Source of the DNA: an uncultured Methanomicrobiales archaeon
GTDB taxonomy: Archaea; Halobacteriota; Methanomicrobia; Methanomicrobiales; Methanospirillaceae
Assembly (NCBI GenBank): GCA_903819595.1
Contig: CAIJED010000047.1
Span: 1 to 36,923, forward strand
Length of the DNA: 36,923 bases
Direction: 5' to 3'
Positions 8,195-17,100 of this stretch are shown here, in pieces. Both the position numbers and the translations under genes were made by a program. The notes under the pieces were generated by a model. The model searched no databases. It saw only the letters and a list, made by a program, of their open reading frames with translations, and had not been told where the DNA came from. How positions within the stretch are numbered: the first letter of the stretch is position 1; every line of letters begins with the position of its first letter.

Positions 8195-9168
8195 GGTTCC
8201 ACCAACGATTGATAGAGGTCGACATGTTGTTGCGCGACAGTCCTGATGTCGAATACGCGGGTGAAGTCCCTGGCACCAGTCGCAATTCTCTGTAATGCAG
8301 GTCTGTCATCGAGCAATGCAAAAGCCTCGTCGTGGTCTGCAAAATACAGGACTTTGTCACTGAAAATATCATGGAATTCCGGAATATCCCTCGCGACGAC
8401 CGGTAGACCGCAGGCAAGCGCTTCAAGAATTACCAGTCCGAATGTCTCTGCATACGACGGCATGAAAAAGACGTCGGCCCCGTTATATGCATTTACAACG
8501 TCCCTGATATGCCGGGTGAGAATGACATTTTTCCCGCAACGCTCACGCATAAACCTGATTTTTCGGTAGTCTTTCGAGAGGAACCCGTACGGAAGCCCGC
8601 CAACCCAGACCCATTTCTTCTCAGGGAACTGTTTCGACAAGGCAAAGAAATCATAGAGCCCTTTTCGTGGTGTCTGCTGGGCCACCGTGAGGACGACTTC
8701 CGTGTCATCTTCAATCCCGAACTGCTGGCGGAACAATGCCCGTTTCCTGTCATCTTTCCGGAATATATCACGGTTGACACCATTCGGAATATACGTCACC
8801 GGCATCTCCGGGACCATGGACTTCACCTCCTCGTGGCATGATTTTGAGATCGTGATGATATGGTCATATTTCCGGTAGACTTTCGGGTACTGCTTGTTGA
8901 TCACCTTGACAAACGCAATATTTCCCTGGTTAATCCTCGGCGTGGAATGTGCAGTAAGGACTTTCACCCCGGTGCTGATACGTCGGTTAATGGCTGCAAT
9001 GGGACCGAACGTGTGATAGTGGACCAGGTCTGCGGTCCGGGAATAACTTTTCCATGTCACGTCCATATCAGACATTACCGCAATCTGGCGGTACAGGGAC
9101 TTTGCCACTGTGGCACTACCGATATACTTAAAAAAAAGCTGGTCTTCCACGTAGAAATTCACCCTCAT
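8191..9168 (-). CDS. Family 4 glycosyltransferase (GT-B fold)
   Basis: Retaining glycosyltransferase. The C-terminal donor-binding half is clear: VAQQTPRKGL, then YNGADVFFMPSYAETFGLVILEALACGLPVV, which contains the EX7E motif of the GT4 family. The N-terminal half has VHYHTFGP and a HSTPR acceptor-side loop. The ORF track starts at 9198, but the ATG at 9168 directly follows the TGA stop of the preceding FAD gene, removes an unnatural 10-residue extension and begins MRVNFYVEDQ, so I use it (325 residues). It is the middle gene of the FAD-GT4-GT2 block, probably making a surface polysaccharide or protein-linked glycan. Donor and acceptor cannot be read from sequence. Confidence 0.9.
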   Translation of the reverse strand: MRVNFYVEDQLFFKYIGSATVAKSLYRQIAVMSDMDVTWKSYSRTADLVHYHTFGPIAAINRRISTGVKVLTAHSTPRINQGNIAFVKVINKQYPKVYRKYDHIITISKSCHEEVKSMVPEMPVTYIPNGVNRDIFRKDDRKRALFRQQFGIEDDTEVVLTVAQQTPRKGLYDFFALSKQFPEKKWVWVGGLPYGFLSKDYRKIRFMRERCGKNVILTRHIRDVVNAYNGADVFFMPSYAETFGLVILEALACGLPVVARDIPEFHDIFSDKVLYFADHDEAFALLDDRPALQRIATGARDFTRVFDIRTVAQQHVDLYQSLVEP

Positions 9169-9169
9169 A

Positions 9170-10477
9170 TCAGCAGCCCCGTACAAAATCCATGGCATTC
9201 CTGATACAACCGTCCATGTTCAGGTATTCAAAGCGCGAGAATCGGCCGACAAGGGAAATTCCGATGGAATTACAATATTCTCTGACAATTTCAATATTTT
9301 TCAGGTAGTTGAGATCATAAACAACGTAGGCAAACCGGTGGCGGAACAAACCAGTCAAAATAACAGATCCAGGAGAGATAATCCCCATCAGGGTAAGTGA
9401 TCGGGTAACATGATCGATAACATCCTGATCTCCCATTGTTGAAACAGCATCCCCCTCATTGAACGTGATCTCCGCAAGAACTGAACTGCACCCTTCAGGG
9501 ACAGTTCCCGGGCTGAAATTCGATGGAAATGAGATGCGGTTCTCCATCCCTGTCTTTTCATCGGGAATGTACATCCATGATACCGGGGGGACCTGCCCCT
9601 TAATTCCAATACTCACCGAGATAAGGGAGTTATACTTCAGGTCATCCACCGCTTTCCTGACCGTTTCCGGCACATCGTTCAGCATAGGGATGAGATACTG
9701 AAGCGGGATTGTCGAAATACAACGGTCTGCAACAATGTTCCGGGTACCATCACTGATTACCCATTTCCCACCATTTTGTGTCACAGATGTCACCCGGAAA
9801 CCGGTCGTGACACGGTCAGTTACCGGTTCACTAATCGCGTGGATCAGAGACTCAATCCCGCCTTCTAAAGGATAGGAAAATACGGACTGGTGGGTATATC
9901 CCTCAGTCTCGATCCCGATAGCCGACCGGATGACATCCTCAACCGGAGGTCTTGGAACCCTTCCCTCCATCCAGTGGGCAGACATCAGGTCGGTTTTATA
10001 ATTCCATATTTTCTCATTGTAGGGGACCATGTAACATTCTGCGATCCCTTTGCCAAATGTCTGGTAAATCCATTCCTTAAAGTTAACCGGGGGTTTGAAT
10101 TCTCCCTTCTCAGACGAAACATGAGCTTTTACAAATTCGTTGATGCAAAAGAACAGGTCTTCTTTTGGAAGGGCAAAAAGACCGTTTTCAAACGGGTATT
10201 TGATGAAGAGACCCTTGTAGAATATTTTCGTATTCCTTTGGCATTCATTCCGGTTACAGCCAAGGACTTCGTGCATAAACAAAAGCACTTCCTGGTACCT
10301 GGAAAAAATGATGTGGGAGCCTCCGGTATCAAAGGTGAACCCATCCTTCTGAAAAGACTGGCAGAGACCACCTATTCGTTCTCCTGCTTCCAGGACCATG
10401 ACATCTTCATTCCGTGCAGCAAGGAGCCTTGCAATCGTGAGGCCGGAAAGACCCCCTCCAAGTATCGCGGTTTTCAC
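9170..10477 (-). CDS. FAD-dependent oxidoreductase of the protoporphyrinogen-oxidase/UDP-galactopyranose-mutase-like superfamily
   Basis: The FAD-binding Rossmann motif is at the N-terminus (AILGGGLSGLTIARLL, residues 4-19). It is followed by the second-glycine region GERIGGLCQSF and FDTGGSHIIFS. The middle VPYNEKIWNY and SYPLEGGIESLIHAI segments match the COG1232-type proteins commonly found in polysaccharide gene clusters. The 435-residue length fits. It starts with GTG; a TATA-like box 26 nt upstream suggests a leaderless transcript. It leads the glycosyltransferase genes, so a role in modifying a sugar or lipid carrier is likely, but its reaction is not established. Haem biosynthesis is unlikely given the context. 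Confidence 0.85.
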   Translation of the reverse strand: MKTAILGGGLSGLTIARLLAARNEDVMVLEAGERIGGLCQSFQKDGFTFDTGGSHIIFSRYQEVLLFMHEVLGCNRNECQRNTKIFYKGLFIKYPFENGLFALPKEDLFFCINEFVKAHVSSEKGEFKPPVNFKEWIYQTFGKGIAECYMVPYNEKIWNYKTDLMSAHWMEGRVPRPPVEDVIRSAIGIETEGYTHQSVFSYPLEGGIESLIHAISEPVTDRVTTGFRVTSVTQNGGKWVISDGTRNIVADRCISTIPLQYLIPMLNDVPETVRKAVDDLKYNSLISVSIGIKGQVPPVSWMYIPDEKTGMENRISFPSNFSPGTVPEGCSSVLAEITFNEGDAVSTMGDQDVIDHVTRSLTLMGIISPGSVILTGLFRHRFAYVVYDLNYLKNIEIVREYCNSIGISLVGRFSRFEYLNMDGCIRNAMDFVRGC

Positions 10478-10500
10478 TTCCTATATGGTACGTGGCCACG

Positions 10501-10510
10501 ATTTATATGG
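10501..10510 (-). promoter_or_regulatory. TATA-like box of the glycan operon
   Basis: On the minus strand CCATATAAAT lies about 26 nt before the GTG at 10477, placing the transcription start almost at the start codon. It separates the glycan genes from ilvN 174 nt upstream. Confidence 0.5.
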
Positions 10511-10651
10511 TTGACCATCACGCCCCGGCAAATGGACCTCTTCTGCAACCCCTGGACGTTCACTACATCAAAAACACAAAAGATTCTTCCTGCAACATTT
10601 TCATGCAGACGAATCCGGTTACCAGAAAATCTGAAAATGGGGGGAGGTTAT

Positions 10652-11155
10652 TTATTTCCCGCTCTTCACCGTTTTGGAGCCCCTTAACATGCCAATCTTC
10701 CCTGTCCTGACGAGTTCTTTTACTCCATACTGGCGGAGCAGTGTTTCAAGGGCATCAATCTTCTTGGTGTTCCCTGCAATCTGGAGCACAAGAGTCTTCG
10801 TGCCCATGTCAACGACCTGTGCACGAAATATCTGGGCAATCTGCATGATTTCACTCCTGGAACCACCGGAGTCCGCAGTTACCTTGATCATCGCGAGTTC
10901 CCGCTCAACCCGCTCGTTATCTGTGAGGTCTGATACCTTGATGACATCGATAAGTTTGTTGAGCTGTTTCATCACTTGTTCGATCTGGGCATCATCACCA
11001 ATACAGACAATCGTGATGCGGCTCATCTCCGGTTCCTCACAGGTCCCGACAGCCAGGCTCTCGATATTAAAACCACGCCGGGAGAAAAGCCCGGTTACCC
11101 GGGAGAGCACCCCAGCCCTGTTCTCTACGAGAATTGAGAGGGTATGCGGTTTCAT
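10652..11155 (-). CDS. ilvN: Acetolactate synthase small (regulatory) subunit
   Basis: Regulatory partner of IlvB; binds branched-chain amino acids through ACT domains and stimulates the catalytic subunit. The N-terminal ACT domain is textbook ([30 protein letters not shown]). A second ACT-like half follows from ELAMIKV. The length of 167 residues is normal. Its ATG overlaps the ilvB stop by 4 nt and is preceded by a GGGGGT ribosome-binding site inside ilvB. It is the last gene of the cimA-ilvB-ilvN operon. Confidence 0.96.
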   Translation of the reverse strand: MKPHTLSILVENRAGVLSRVTGLFSRRGFNIESLAVGTCEEPEMSRITIVCIGDDAQIEQVMKQLNKLIDVIKVSDLTDNERVERELAMIKVTADSGGSRSEIMQIAQIFRAQVVDMGTKTLVLQIAGNTKKIDALETLLRQYGVKELVRTGKIGMLRGSKTVKSGK

Positions 11156-12828
11156 GAACTGTTACCCCCAATCATCTCGTTATTTGCAGCACCGGGAGGT
11201 ACTATCGGGTACACATTCTCTTCCCTTTCAATCCTGAAATCAAGGACAAACGGCCCGGGTGTATTCAATGCAGTCTTCAGTGCAGATGAAACCTGGTCCC
11301 GGGACTCGACCTTTATCCCGTCAATTCCATAGGCTCCGGCTATTTTCACAAAATCAACAGGGGGCAGTTCCGTAAATGAGTACCGCCGGTCATAGAACAG
11401 TTCCTGCCACTGCCGGACCATGCCGAGGTACTGGTTATTGAGAATCGCCACCTTCACCGGAATCTGATACTGGGCGATAGTCCCGAACTCCTGGATATTC
11501 ATCTGGATGCTGCCGTCGCCTGCAATATCAAAGACGGGCTGATCTGGTCGCGCATAATGCACCCCCATCGACGCCGGCAACCCGTACCCCATCGTCCCAA
11601 GCCCCCCGGAAGTGATCCAGGTCCTGGGTTTCCGGAAACAGAAGTACTGGGCAGTCCACATCTGGTTCTGACCGACTTCGGATACAATGATGCCCTCCCC
11701 TTCCAGCAGTGAGGACAACTGCTGAATGATGTACTGGGGCCGGAGTTTCCCATCATCCTTATACCGGAGAGGATGTTTTTTCTTCCAGCCTTTGATCTTC
11801 TCAAGCCAGTTCTGGTAATATCCTGTCTTTTGTAATTTATGTAATATCTCTCCGAGAATGTTCTGGACATCCCCAACTATCGGCACATCCACCTGCTTGT
11901 TTTTCCCTATCTCTGCCGGGTCGATATCGATATGGATAATCTTCGCATGAGGGGCAAAGGTGTCGAGCTTACCCGTTACCCGGTCATCAAACCGGACCCC
12001 TATGGCGATCAGCAGGTCACACTCGGTGACCGCAAAATTGGCATACTCGGTCCCATGCATCCCCAGCATCCCGAGGTTCAACGGGTGGTCACCAGGGAAG
12101 GCCCCAAGGCCCATCAGGGTCGTGGTGACCGGGACCACAAGTTGCTCAGCTAGCCGTACCAGCTCACCGGAGGCATTAGAGAGGACTACCCCGCCTCCTG
12201 CATAAATCAGGGGCCGTTCTGCAAGCATGATCAGTTCAATGGCCCGGTCGATCTGTCTCTGGTGACCCTTGTAGGTTGGCTGATAACCACGGAGGAGAAC
12301 CGTTTCCATCCTTGCCGGCTCAATTTCAACGGTCCCGGTACTCACATCCTTTGGGATATCGATCAGTACCGGTCCCGGTCTGCCAGTTCCCGCAATATAA
12401 AAAGCTTCCTGGATGATCCTGGGGAGATCAACGGCTTTTTTCACCAGGTAATTGTGTTTTGTCACCGGCATTGTGATGCCGGTAATATCAGATTCCTGGA
12501 ACGCGTCATTTCCCAGCAGCGAGGTTGGGACCTGCCCGGTAATCGCTACGATGGGAATAGAGTCCATATACGCGGTGGCAATGCCCGTTACGAGGTTACA
12601 GGCCCCGGGACCTGACGTGGCAAGGCATACACCAACACGACCGCTTGCCCGTGCATAGCCATCGGCTGCGTGGGCGGCTGCCTGCTCATGCCGTACCAGG
12701 ATGTGCCGCAATGGTGAATCATAGAGGTCATCATATATTGGCAACACCACACCGCCGGGGTAGCCGAATATCGTCTCCACCCCTTCGCGCTGTAGCCCTT
12801 CAATCAGGAGTTTTGCTCCGGTTTTCAT
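11152..12828 (-). CDS. ilvB: Acetolactate synthase large (catalytic) subunit
   Basis: Thiamine-diphosphate enzyme that condenses pyruvate with pyruvate or 2-oxobutyrate for valine/leucine and isoleucine synthesis. The catalytic glutamate E48 is in [17 protein letters not shown]. The FAD/TPP middle domain and the C-terminal TPP motif GDGSIQMN...AILNNQ are intact, and 558 residues is full length. The ATG is preceded by GAGGGAAGAG. It starts 29 nt inside cimA, so 2-oxobutyrate-producing and -consuming enzymes are translated from overlapping reading frames. Confidence 0.97.
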   Translation of the reverse strand: MKTGAKLLIEGLQREGVETIFGYPGGVVLPIYDDLYDSPLRHILVRHEQAAAHAADGYARASGRVGVCLATSGPGACNLVTGIATAYMDSIPIVAITGQVPTSLLGNDAFQESDITGITMPVTKHNYLVKKAVDLPRIIQEAFYIAGTGRPGPVLIDIPKDVSTGTVEIEPARMETVLLRGYQPTYKGHQRQIDRAIELIMLAERPLIYAGGGVVLSNASGELVRLAEQLVVPVTTTLMGLGAFPGDHPLNLGMLGMHGTEYANFAVTECDLLIAIGVRFDDRVTGKLDTFAPHAKIIHIDIDPAEIGKNKQVDVPIVGDVQNILGEILHKLQKTGYYQNWLEKIKGWKKKHPLRYKDDGKLRPQYIIQQLSSLLEGEGIIVSEVGQNQMWTAQYFCFRKPRTWITSGGLGTMGYGLPASMGVHYARPDQPVFDIAGDGSIQMNIQEFGTIAQYQIPVKVAILNNQYLGMVRQWQELFYDRRYSFTELPPVDFVKIAGAYGIDGIKVESRDQVSSALKTALNTPGPFVLDFRIEREENVYPIVPPGAANNEMIGGNSS

Positions 12829-14287
12829 TCTCTTCCCTCAATAGCCTGTTCATTCCGGCGATCACCGCTTCAACACTTGCCATAATAATATCGGTGCGGG
12901 CGCCTCGTGACGTAATTATCTTTCCGTCTTTACTTAATCTTACCGTTACATCGACAAGCGCGTCTGTTCCACCGCTGATTGCGTCAACATGGTACTCTTC
13001 AAGCCGGATATCTGCAACATCAGCCACTGATTTTTTTAGTGCCTCCATCGCCGCGTCAACCGGGCCGGTCCCTGTCGCAGCACTGGTGATTTCCTCATTG
13101 TGTACGACAAGGGTGACCGAGGCGGTCGGTATCACGTTACTCCCGGAGACAACCGTGAATTGTTTCATTCTGAGGACCGGCCTGCATTCGATTGCCATCA
13201 CGGCATCGGCAATGGTCATCAGGTCTGTATCGGTAATCCGCTTACCTTCATCCCCAAGTACCTTGATCCGCTTCACGATCTCTTTCAATTGTTTTTCTTC
13301 CGGGCGATAATTCATCTCGGTCAGTGCCGCTTCAACCGATGCGGAACCAGAATGCTTCCCGAGGACGATACGGCGTTTACGGCCGATCTGTTCCGGTCTC
13401 ACCGATTCATACGTCGAAGGCTCCCGCAGCACACCATGTGCATGAATACCACTTTCATGGGTGAATGCCATCTCCCCGACGATCGCCTTGTTTACTGGTA
13501 AGGCCACTCCGGTAAGTTTTGAAACCAGTGTCGAGAGCTGGTAAATTTCGCCGGTTACAACCGAAGTCCGGTAATTATACAGGATTTCAAGGGCCATGAC
13601 AAGTTCCTCAAACGGCGTATTGCCTGCCCTCTCCCCTAGTCCGTTCACGGTTACATGAGCACAGCTGGCTCCTGCCTTCAGAGCGGCAAGAGTATTCGCG
13701 AGTGCCAGACCGAGATCGTTATGGCAATGTATCGATAATGGTGCGATACACAACGGCGGGATTACTTTTGCCGTCTTTTCTGGTGTTAAGAGTCCTACCG
13801 TATCACAGAAACAAAGGCGATCGGCACCCCGGTCTACTCCACCCCGGTATACTTCGAGGAGGAAGTCAGGATCCGCACGAGATGCATCTTCACCTGATAA
13901 TTCAACAATGAGGCCGCGTTCTTTCGCATATTCCACGGCATCATAGGCCATTTTTAGAACATCGGCCCGGGTTTTCCGGAGCTTTTTCTGGATGTGGAGG
14001 TCACTAACCGGAATGACCAGGTGCACCGAATCTGCCCCGTAATCAGCGGCAAGGTCGATATCCTCCTTCAGCGCCCTGACGTAGGTGCAGCATTCTGCTC
14101 TCAGTCCGGCATCTGATATCAGGCGTATTGCTTCACATTCACCGACTGATGCAGCAACAGACCCGGCTTCAATTACGTTGACACCAATTGAAGAAAGCTT
14201 CTCCGCGATCTTTAGTTTTTCATTCGGTTCAAGCGAGACACCGGGCGTTTGTTCCCCGTCCCGTAAGGTCGTATCAAAAAAACGCAA
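12800..14287 (-). CDS. cimA: (R)-citramalate synthase (CimA), LeuA-superfamily
   Basis: Condenses acetyl-CoA with pyruvate to citramalate, the first step of the threonine-independent isoleucine route. HMGL-like TIM barrel motifs are [13 protein letters not shown] (4-16), HCHND at 187-191 and [14 protein letters not shown]; a C-terminal regulatory domain of about 120 residues follows. The sequence [12 protein letters not shown] plus LRKTRADVL resembles MJ1392-type CimA more than LeuA, and the overlap with ilvBN fits 2-oxobutyrate supply. 2-isopropylmalate synthase remains the alternative. The start is TTG: the in-frame codons back to the upstream TGA offer no ATG or GTG, and no Shine-Dalgarno is visible. 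Confidence 0.87.
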   Translation of the reverse strand: MRFFDTTLRDGEQTPGVSLEPNEKLKIAEKLSSIGVNVIEAGSVAASVGECEAIRLISDAGLRAECCTYVRALKEDIDLAADYGADSVHLVIPVSDLHIQKKLRKTRADVLKMAYDAVEYAKERGLIVELSGEDASRADPDFLLEVYRGGVDRGADRLCFCDTVGLLTPEKTAKVIPPLCIAPLSIHCHNDLGLALANTLAALKAGASCAHVTVNGLGERAGNTPFEELVMALEILYNYRTSVVTGEIYQLSTLVSKLTGVALPVNKAIVGEMAFTHESGIHAHGVLREPSTYESVRPEQIGRKRRIVLGKHSGSASVEAALTEMNYRPEEKQLKEIVKRIKVLGDEGKRITDTDLMTIADAVMAIECRPVLRMKQFTVVSGSNVIPTASVTLVVHNEEITSAATGTGPVDAAMEALKKSVADVADIRLEEYHVDAISGGTDALVDVTVRLSKDGKIITSRGARTDIIMASVEAVIAGMNRLLREENENRSKTPD

Positions 14288-14330
14288 ATTTTCAACAAAT
14301 AAAACAATCTGTCATGGATGTTCCACCACT

Positions 14331-14340
14331 ATTAAATCAT
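14331..14340 (-). promoter_or_regulatory. TATA-like box upstream of cimA
   Basis: Minus-strand ATGATTTAATAG lies about 45-50 nt before the TTG start, giving a predicted leader of roughly 20 nt. It is the only good candidate here, but weak. Confidence 0.35.
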
Positions 14341-14729
14341 GGTAAGCGGATTATTTAAAATGTCGGGTAAAAATGGAGTTTATTTTTCCTTTTTTCCCAG
14401 GGGAATCCATGCCAGTTGTTGTTCTCACCGTATATTTTGACGGCGGAAGCAGCAGCCCAATACTGTTTCCATCTCCTGCCGACATCATGATGAATTGATC
14501 AGTTCCCCATTTGGAGAAATTATCCGTGTAAAAAAATCTGATCTATGTTCAGAACCGGTCCAATTCATCCACACAATTGTTGAATGGTCACGGGTGAAAC
14601 AGATAACAATTACGGATCGAACCCCTGTATTCATCCAAAAATAAAAATCCCGCATCCTGCAATATTTATTCCATGAGAGGGCAGAAACCGGATTATTCAT
14701 TGTTGAAAAAAAGGAATCGATTTTAATTG
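14341..14729. other. Intergenic stretch between cimA and purH
   Basis: Nothing firmly supported. A minus-strand ORF of 71 codons (14485-14700) has no recognisable domain or ribosome-binding site. I regard it as chance or at most a remnant. Confidence 0.45.
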
Positions 14730-16214
14730 TTAATGTCTGAAATACCGGATTCCTGTAAATATCATCGCAATATTATGTTGATTTGCGGCATCTATGACCT
14801 CGCTATCCCGGATTGATCCTCCGGGCTGCACAAGTGCTGTTGCCCCTGCCTTTACTGCTACTTCAAGCGTGTCAGGGAATGGTAAAAACGCATCAGATGC
14901 GACCGCTGAATCCTTCAGTGGATACCTGGCTTTATCGATGGCGATCCTGGCCGCATCGACCCGGCTCATCTGGCCGGCACCGATACCAAGGGTTTTCCCT
15001 TCACCGGCAAATATGATCGCATTACTCCTGGTATGCCTGACAACTTTCCACGCAAAATTCAGTGCTGACATCTCATCTGCTGAGGGGTCCCTATCAGATA
15101 CCGTCCTCCAGTGCTCCTGGTAGGGAGGAGTGCGTTGAACCAGAACACCACCCGCAATTGTCCTGATTTCGTCCTGGACAACTGGTTCAGGCAACGCAAT
15201 AACCCTCATATTTTCCTTTGTCTTTAACAATTCACGTGCTTCCGGACTAAATTTGGGAGAACACAGGACCTCAACAAACGTCGCACAAAATTCTTTTGCG
15301 AGCTGTTCATCTACCGGACGATTCAGTGCGACGACTGAACCATACGCAGACACCGGATCTGTGTCACGTGCATTCTGGTATGCCTCCATTATTGTGCCGG
15401 CGACGGCTACACCGCAGGGATTGTTATGCTTCACGATAACGGCGCAGGGTTCTTCAAATTCCGCAAGGAGCCCTGATGCGGCGCTCAGGTCCAGGTAGTT
15501 ATTGTATGACATCTGTTTTCCCTGCAGCGGTTCCGCGGATGCGATACCTGTAGTCCCATAAATTTCAGCAGTCTGGTGGGGGTTTTCTCCATACCTGAGT
15601 GGACGGCCGTTCCGGAACTGGACCGTGTACACTTCAGGGAATTCTTTTCCTTCAGTGTTGAGATAATTACTTATCACGGCGTCATAGGCAGCAGTGCATG
15701 AAAAGGCCTTTTTTGCAAGCGTTAAGCGCTCCGCATCAGTGAATGTGCCCGTTCGGATCGCCTGTTCTGCCATCGGGTAATCAGCGGGATCGACAATTAC
15801 AGCCACATCCCGGTAATTCTTTGCAGCGGCCCTGATCATCGCCGGGCCACCGACATCGATGTATTCGATTAACTGGTCATGTGGCAGATGTTTTCCTGCC
15901 ATTTCTTCAAATGGATAGAGGTTGACCACGAGGATGTCTATCGGGTGGATCCCGTGGGTCTGCATCACCTGATCGTCGATGTTTCGTCTCCCAAGAAGAC
16001 CACCATGGACACGCGGGTGCAGCGTTTTAACCCGCCCGTCCATCATCTCGGGATACCCTGTATAACCTGAGATTTCCGTAAATGGGATACCTGCCAGAGA
16101 AAGCGCTTTCCCAGTCCCCCCCGAACTCATAATACTGACCGACTGTTCATGGAGTACCGTTGCAAGTTCGATAATCCCACTTTTTTCCCAAACTGATAGC
16201 AGTGCCCATTTCAT
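14730..16214 (-). CDS. purH: Bifunctional AICAR transformylase / IMP cyclohydrolase
   Basis: Catalyses the last two steps of de novo purine synthesis (AICAR to FAICAR to IMP). The N-terminal MGS-like cyclohydrolase domain contains ISGYTGYPEMMDGRVKTLHP and VVNLYPFE. The transformylase domain has RYGENPHQ and the catalytic KHNNPCG at residues 262-268. The 494-residue bifunctional form is the bacterial arrangement; many archaea use PurP and PurO instead, so this gene is probably of bacterial ancestry. The ATG has no Shine-Dalgarno, but a TATA-like sequence lies 25 nt upstream. It is a single-gene unit divergent from grpE. Confidence 0.96.
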   Translation of the reverse strand: MKWALLSVWEKSGIIELATVLHEQSVSIMSSGGTGKALSLAGIPFTEISGYTGYPEMMDGRVKTLHPRVHGGLLGRRNIDDQVMQTHGIHPIDILVVNLYPFEEMAGKHLPHDQLIEYIDVGGPAMIRAAAKNYRDVAVIVDPADYPMAEQAIRTGTFTDAERLTLAKKAFSCTAAYDAVISNYLNTEGKEFPEVYTVQFRNGRPLRYGENPHQTAEIYGTTGIASAEPLQGKQMSYNNYLDLSAASGLLAEFEEPCAVIVKHNNPCGVAVAGTIMEAYQNARDTDPVSAYGSVVALNRPVDEQLAKEFCATFVEVLCSPKFSPEARELLKTKENMRVIALPEPVVQDEIRTIAGGVLVQRTPPYQEHWRTVSDRDPSADEMSALNFAWKVVRHTRSNAIIFAGEGKTLGIGAGQMSRVDAARIAIDKARYPLKDSAVASDAFLPFPDTLEVAVKAGATALVQPGGSIRDSEVIDAANQHNIAMIFTGIRYFRH

Positions 16215-16227
16215 AGAGATGTATAGG

Positions 16228-16243
16228 CACGTCGTGTATTATG
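16228..16243 (-). promoter_or_regulatory. purH leaderless promoter with short palindrome
   Basis: Minus-strand CATAATACA (16235-16243) sits about 25 nt before the purH ATG. Immediately downstream lies the palindrome CACG-A-CGTG (16228-16236), a possible operator between TATA and start. Confidence 0.4.
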
Positions 16244-16487
16244 ACATTACGGGAGGATAAGCAGCGCCAGGTGGCATGCGTAACGATAGTATCCAGGTGA
16301 GCAGAACAAACTAAAATTTTTGAACTGATTTTACAGGCCGTCGCTGCCTTTGAACCTTTACAACACGACACCCTTATGAAAACCCACCCTGCGCGGTAAT
16401 TTTTTAGAGGTTTCCAGCGGATCGAGAACTAACCGATAAATGCCGCTTATTTTTAAAAACAAGCAGAATTCAAGGTTTGCCAATTGG
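16244..16487. other. Divergent intergenic region between purH and grpE
   Basis: No ORF or RNA gene is supported. The region separates two divergent promoters, both described separately. Confidence 0.5.
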
Positions 16488-16518
16488 GTTAAATATATAT
16501 AGAACTACAATGTTATAG
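16488..16518 (+). promoter_or_regulatory. grpE-dnaK-dnaJ promoter
   Basis: GTTAAATATATATAGAAC forms an extended TATA box about 30 nt before a predicted start near 16522, just before the grpE ATG at 16534. No Shine-Dalgarno is present. TATATAGAA (16496-16504) followed by GTTATAG (16512-16518) resembles the thermosome promoter element. Confidence 0.6.
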
Positions 16519-16533
16519 ATAATAGACCGTCAA

Positions 16534-17094
16534 ATGGCTAACGTAAATGGTGTAAGAGAAACGGCGCAGAATGAAGGAGAAATAGAAGGTACGGCGCCAG
16601 ATCCCAGTACCGTTACTTCGGAGCAAGCGTCCGGACAGGACCAGTCAGTTCCGGATAACGGGTCTCTCCAGCTCCAGGAAGAACTAAAGGACCTGAACGA
16701 AAAGTATCTCCGACTCGCAGCCGATTTCGACAATTACAGGAAACGGACCGAACGCGACATTGATACACACATCAGGTACGCCATCGAAAAGTTTGCTGTT
16801 GAATTGATCGAGGTGATCGACAACTTTGACCGTGCAATTACATCACAAAATTCCGGGGCACGTGAAGGCCTTGAACAGATCAGTAAGTTGTTTCAGACTT
16901 TTCTGGAACAACGCGGGATTACCCCGGTAGTATCAGTCGGTGAGAAATTCAACCCGGCCGAACATGAGGCGGTTGTCTGCATTCCATCTGAACAGGAGGA
17001 AGGCATGGTAATCGAAGAGTTTTGTAAAGGATACCGGATGCATGACAAAATTGTCAGATGCGCTAAAGTTGCAGTTTCGAAAGGAAAGGAGTGA
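16534..17094 (+). CDS. grpE: GrpE nucleotide-exchange factor
   Basis: Releases ADP from DnaK. The 186 residues comprise an acidic, low-complexity N-terminus (about 1-40), a long coiled coil (LQEELKDLNEKYLRLAADFDNYRKRTERDI) and the C-terminal beta-wing domain with FNPAEHEAV and MHDKIVRCAKVAVSKGKE. All are typical of GrpE. It is first in the grpE-dnaK-dnaJ operon; its stop codon overlaps the GGAG ribosome-binding site for dnaK 6 nt later. The bacterial-type KJE system is widespread in mesophilic methanogens and generally explained by transfer from bacteria. Confidence 0.95.
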   Translation: MANVNGVRETAQNEGEIEGTAPDPSTVTSEQASGQDQSVPDNGSLQLQEELKDLNEKYLRLAADFDNYRKRTERDIDTHIRYAIEKFAVELIEVIDNFDRAITSQNSGAREGLEQISKLFQTFLEQRGITPVVSVGEKFNPAEHEAVVCIPSEQEEGMVIEEFCKGYRMHDKIVRCAKVAVSKGKE

Positions 17095-17100
17095 AAACCT

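Noticed and set aside
9170-10477. Calling the FAD protein a haem-biosynthesis protoporphyrinogen oxidase
   Set aside because: Shared superfamily only; the neighbouring glycosyltransferases point to a glycan role.
9890-10687. Plus-strand ORF of 265 codons opposite the FAD gene and ilvN
   Set aside because: Lies antisense to a recognised FAD protein, has no domain and crosses two gene boundaries.
12645-13310. Plus-strand ORF of 221 codons opposite ilvB/cimA
   Set aside because: Ser/Thr/Ile-rich antisense shadow of cimA with no domain, promoter or ribosome-binding site.
12800-14287. Calling this gene leuA or a homocitrate synthase
   Set aside because: The sequence pattern and coupling to ilvBN fit citramalate synthase better, although the assignment needs an enzyme assay.
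14485-14700. Minus-strand ORF of 71 codons between cimA and purH
   Set aside because: Unusual Trp/Phe-rich composition, no start signals, no recognisable family.
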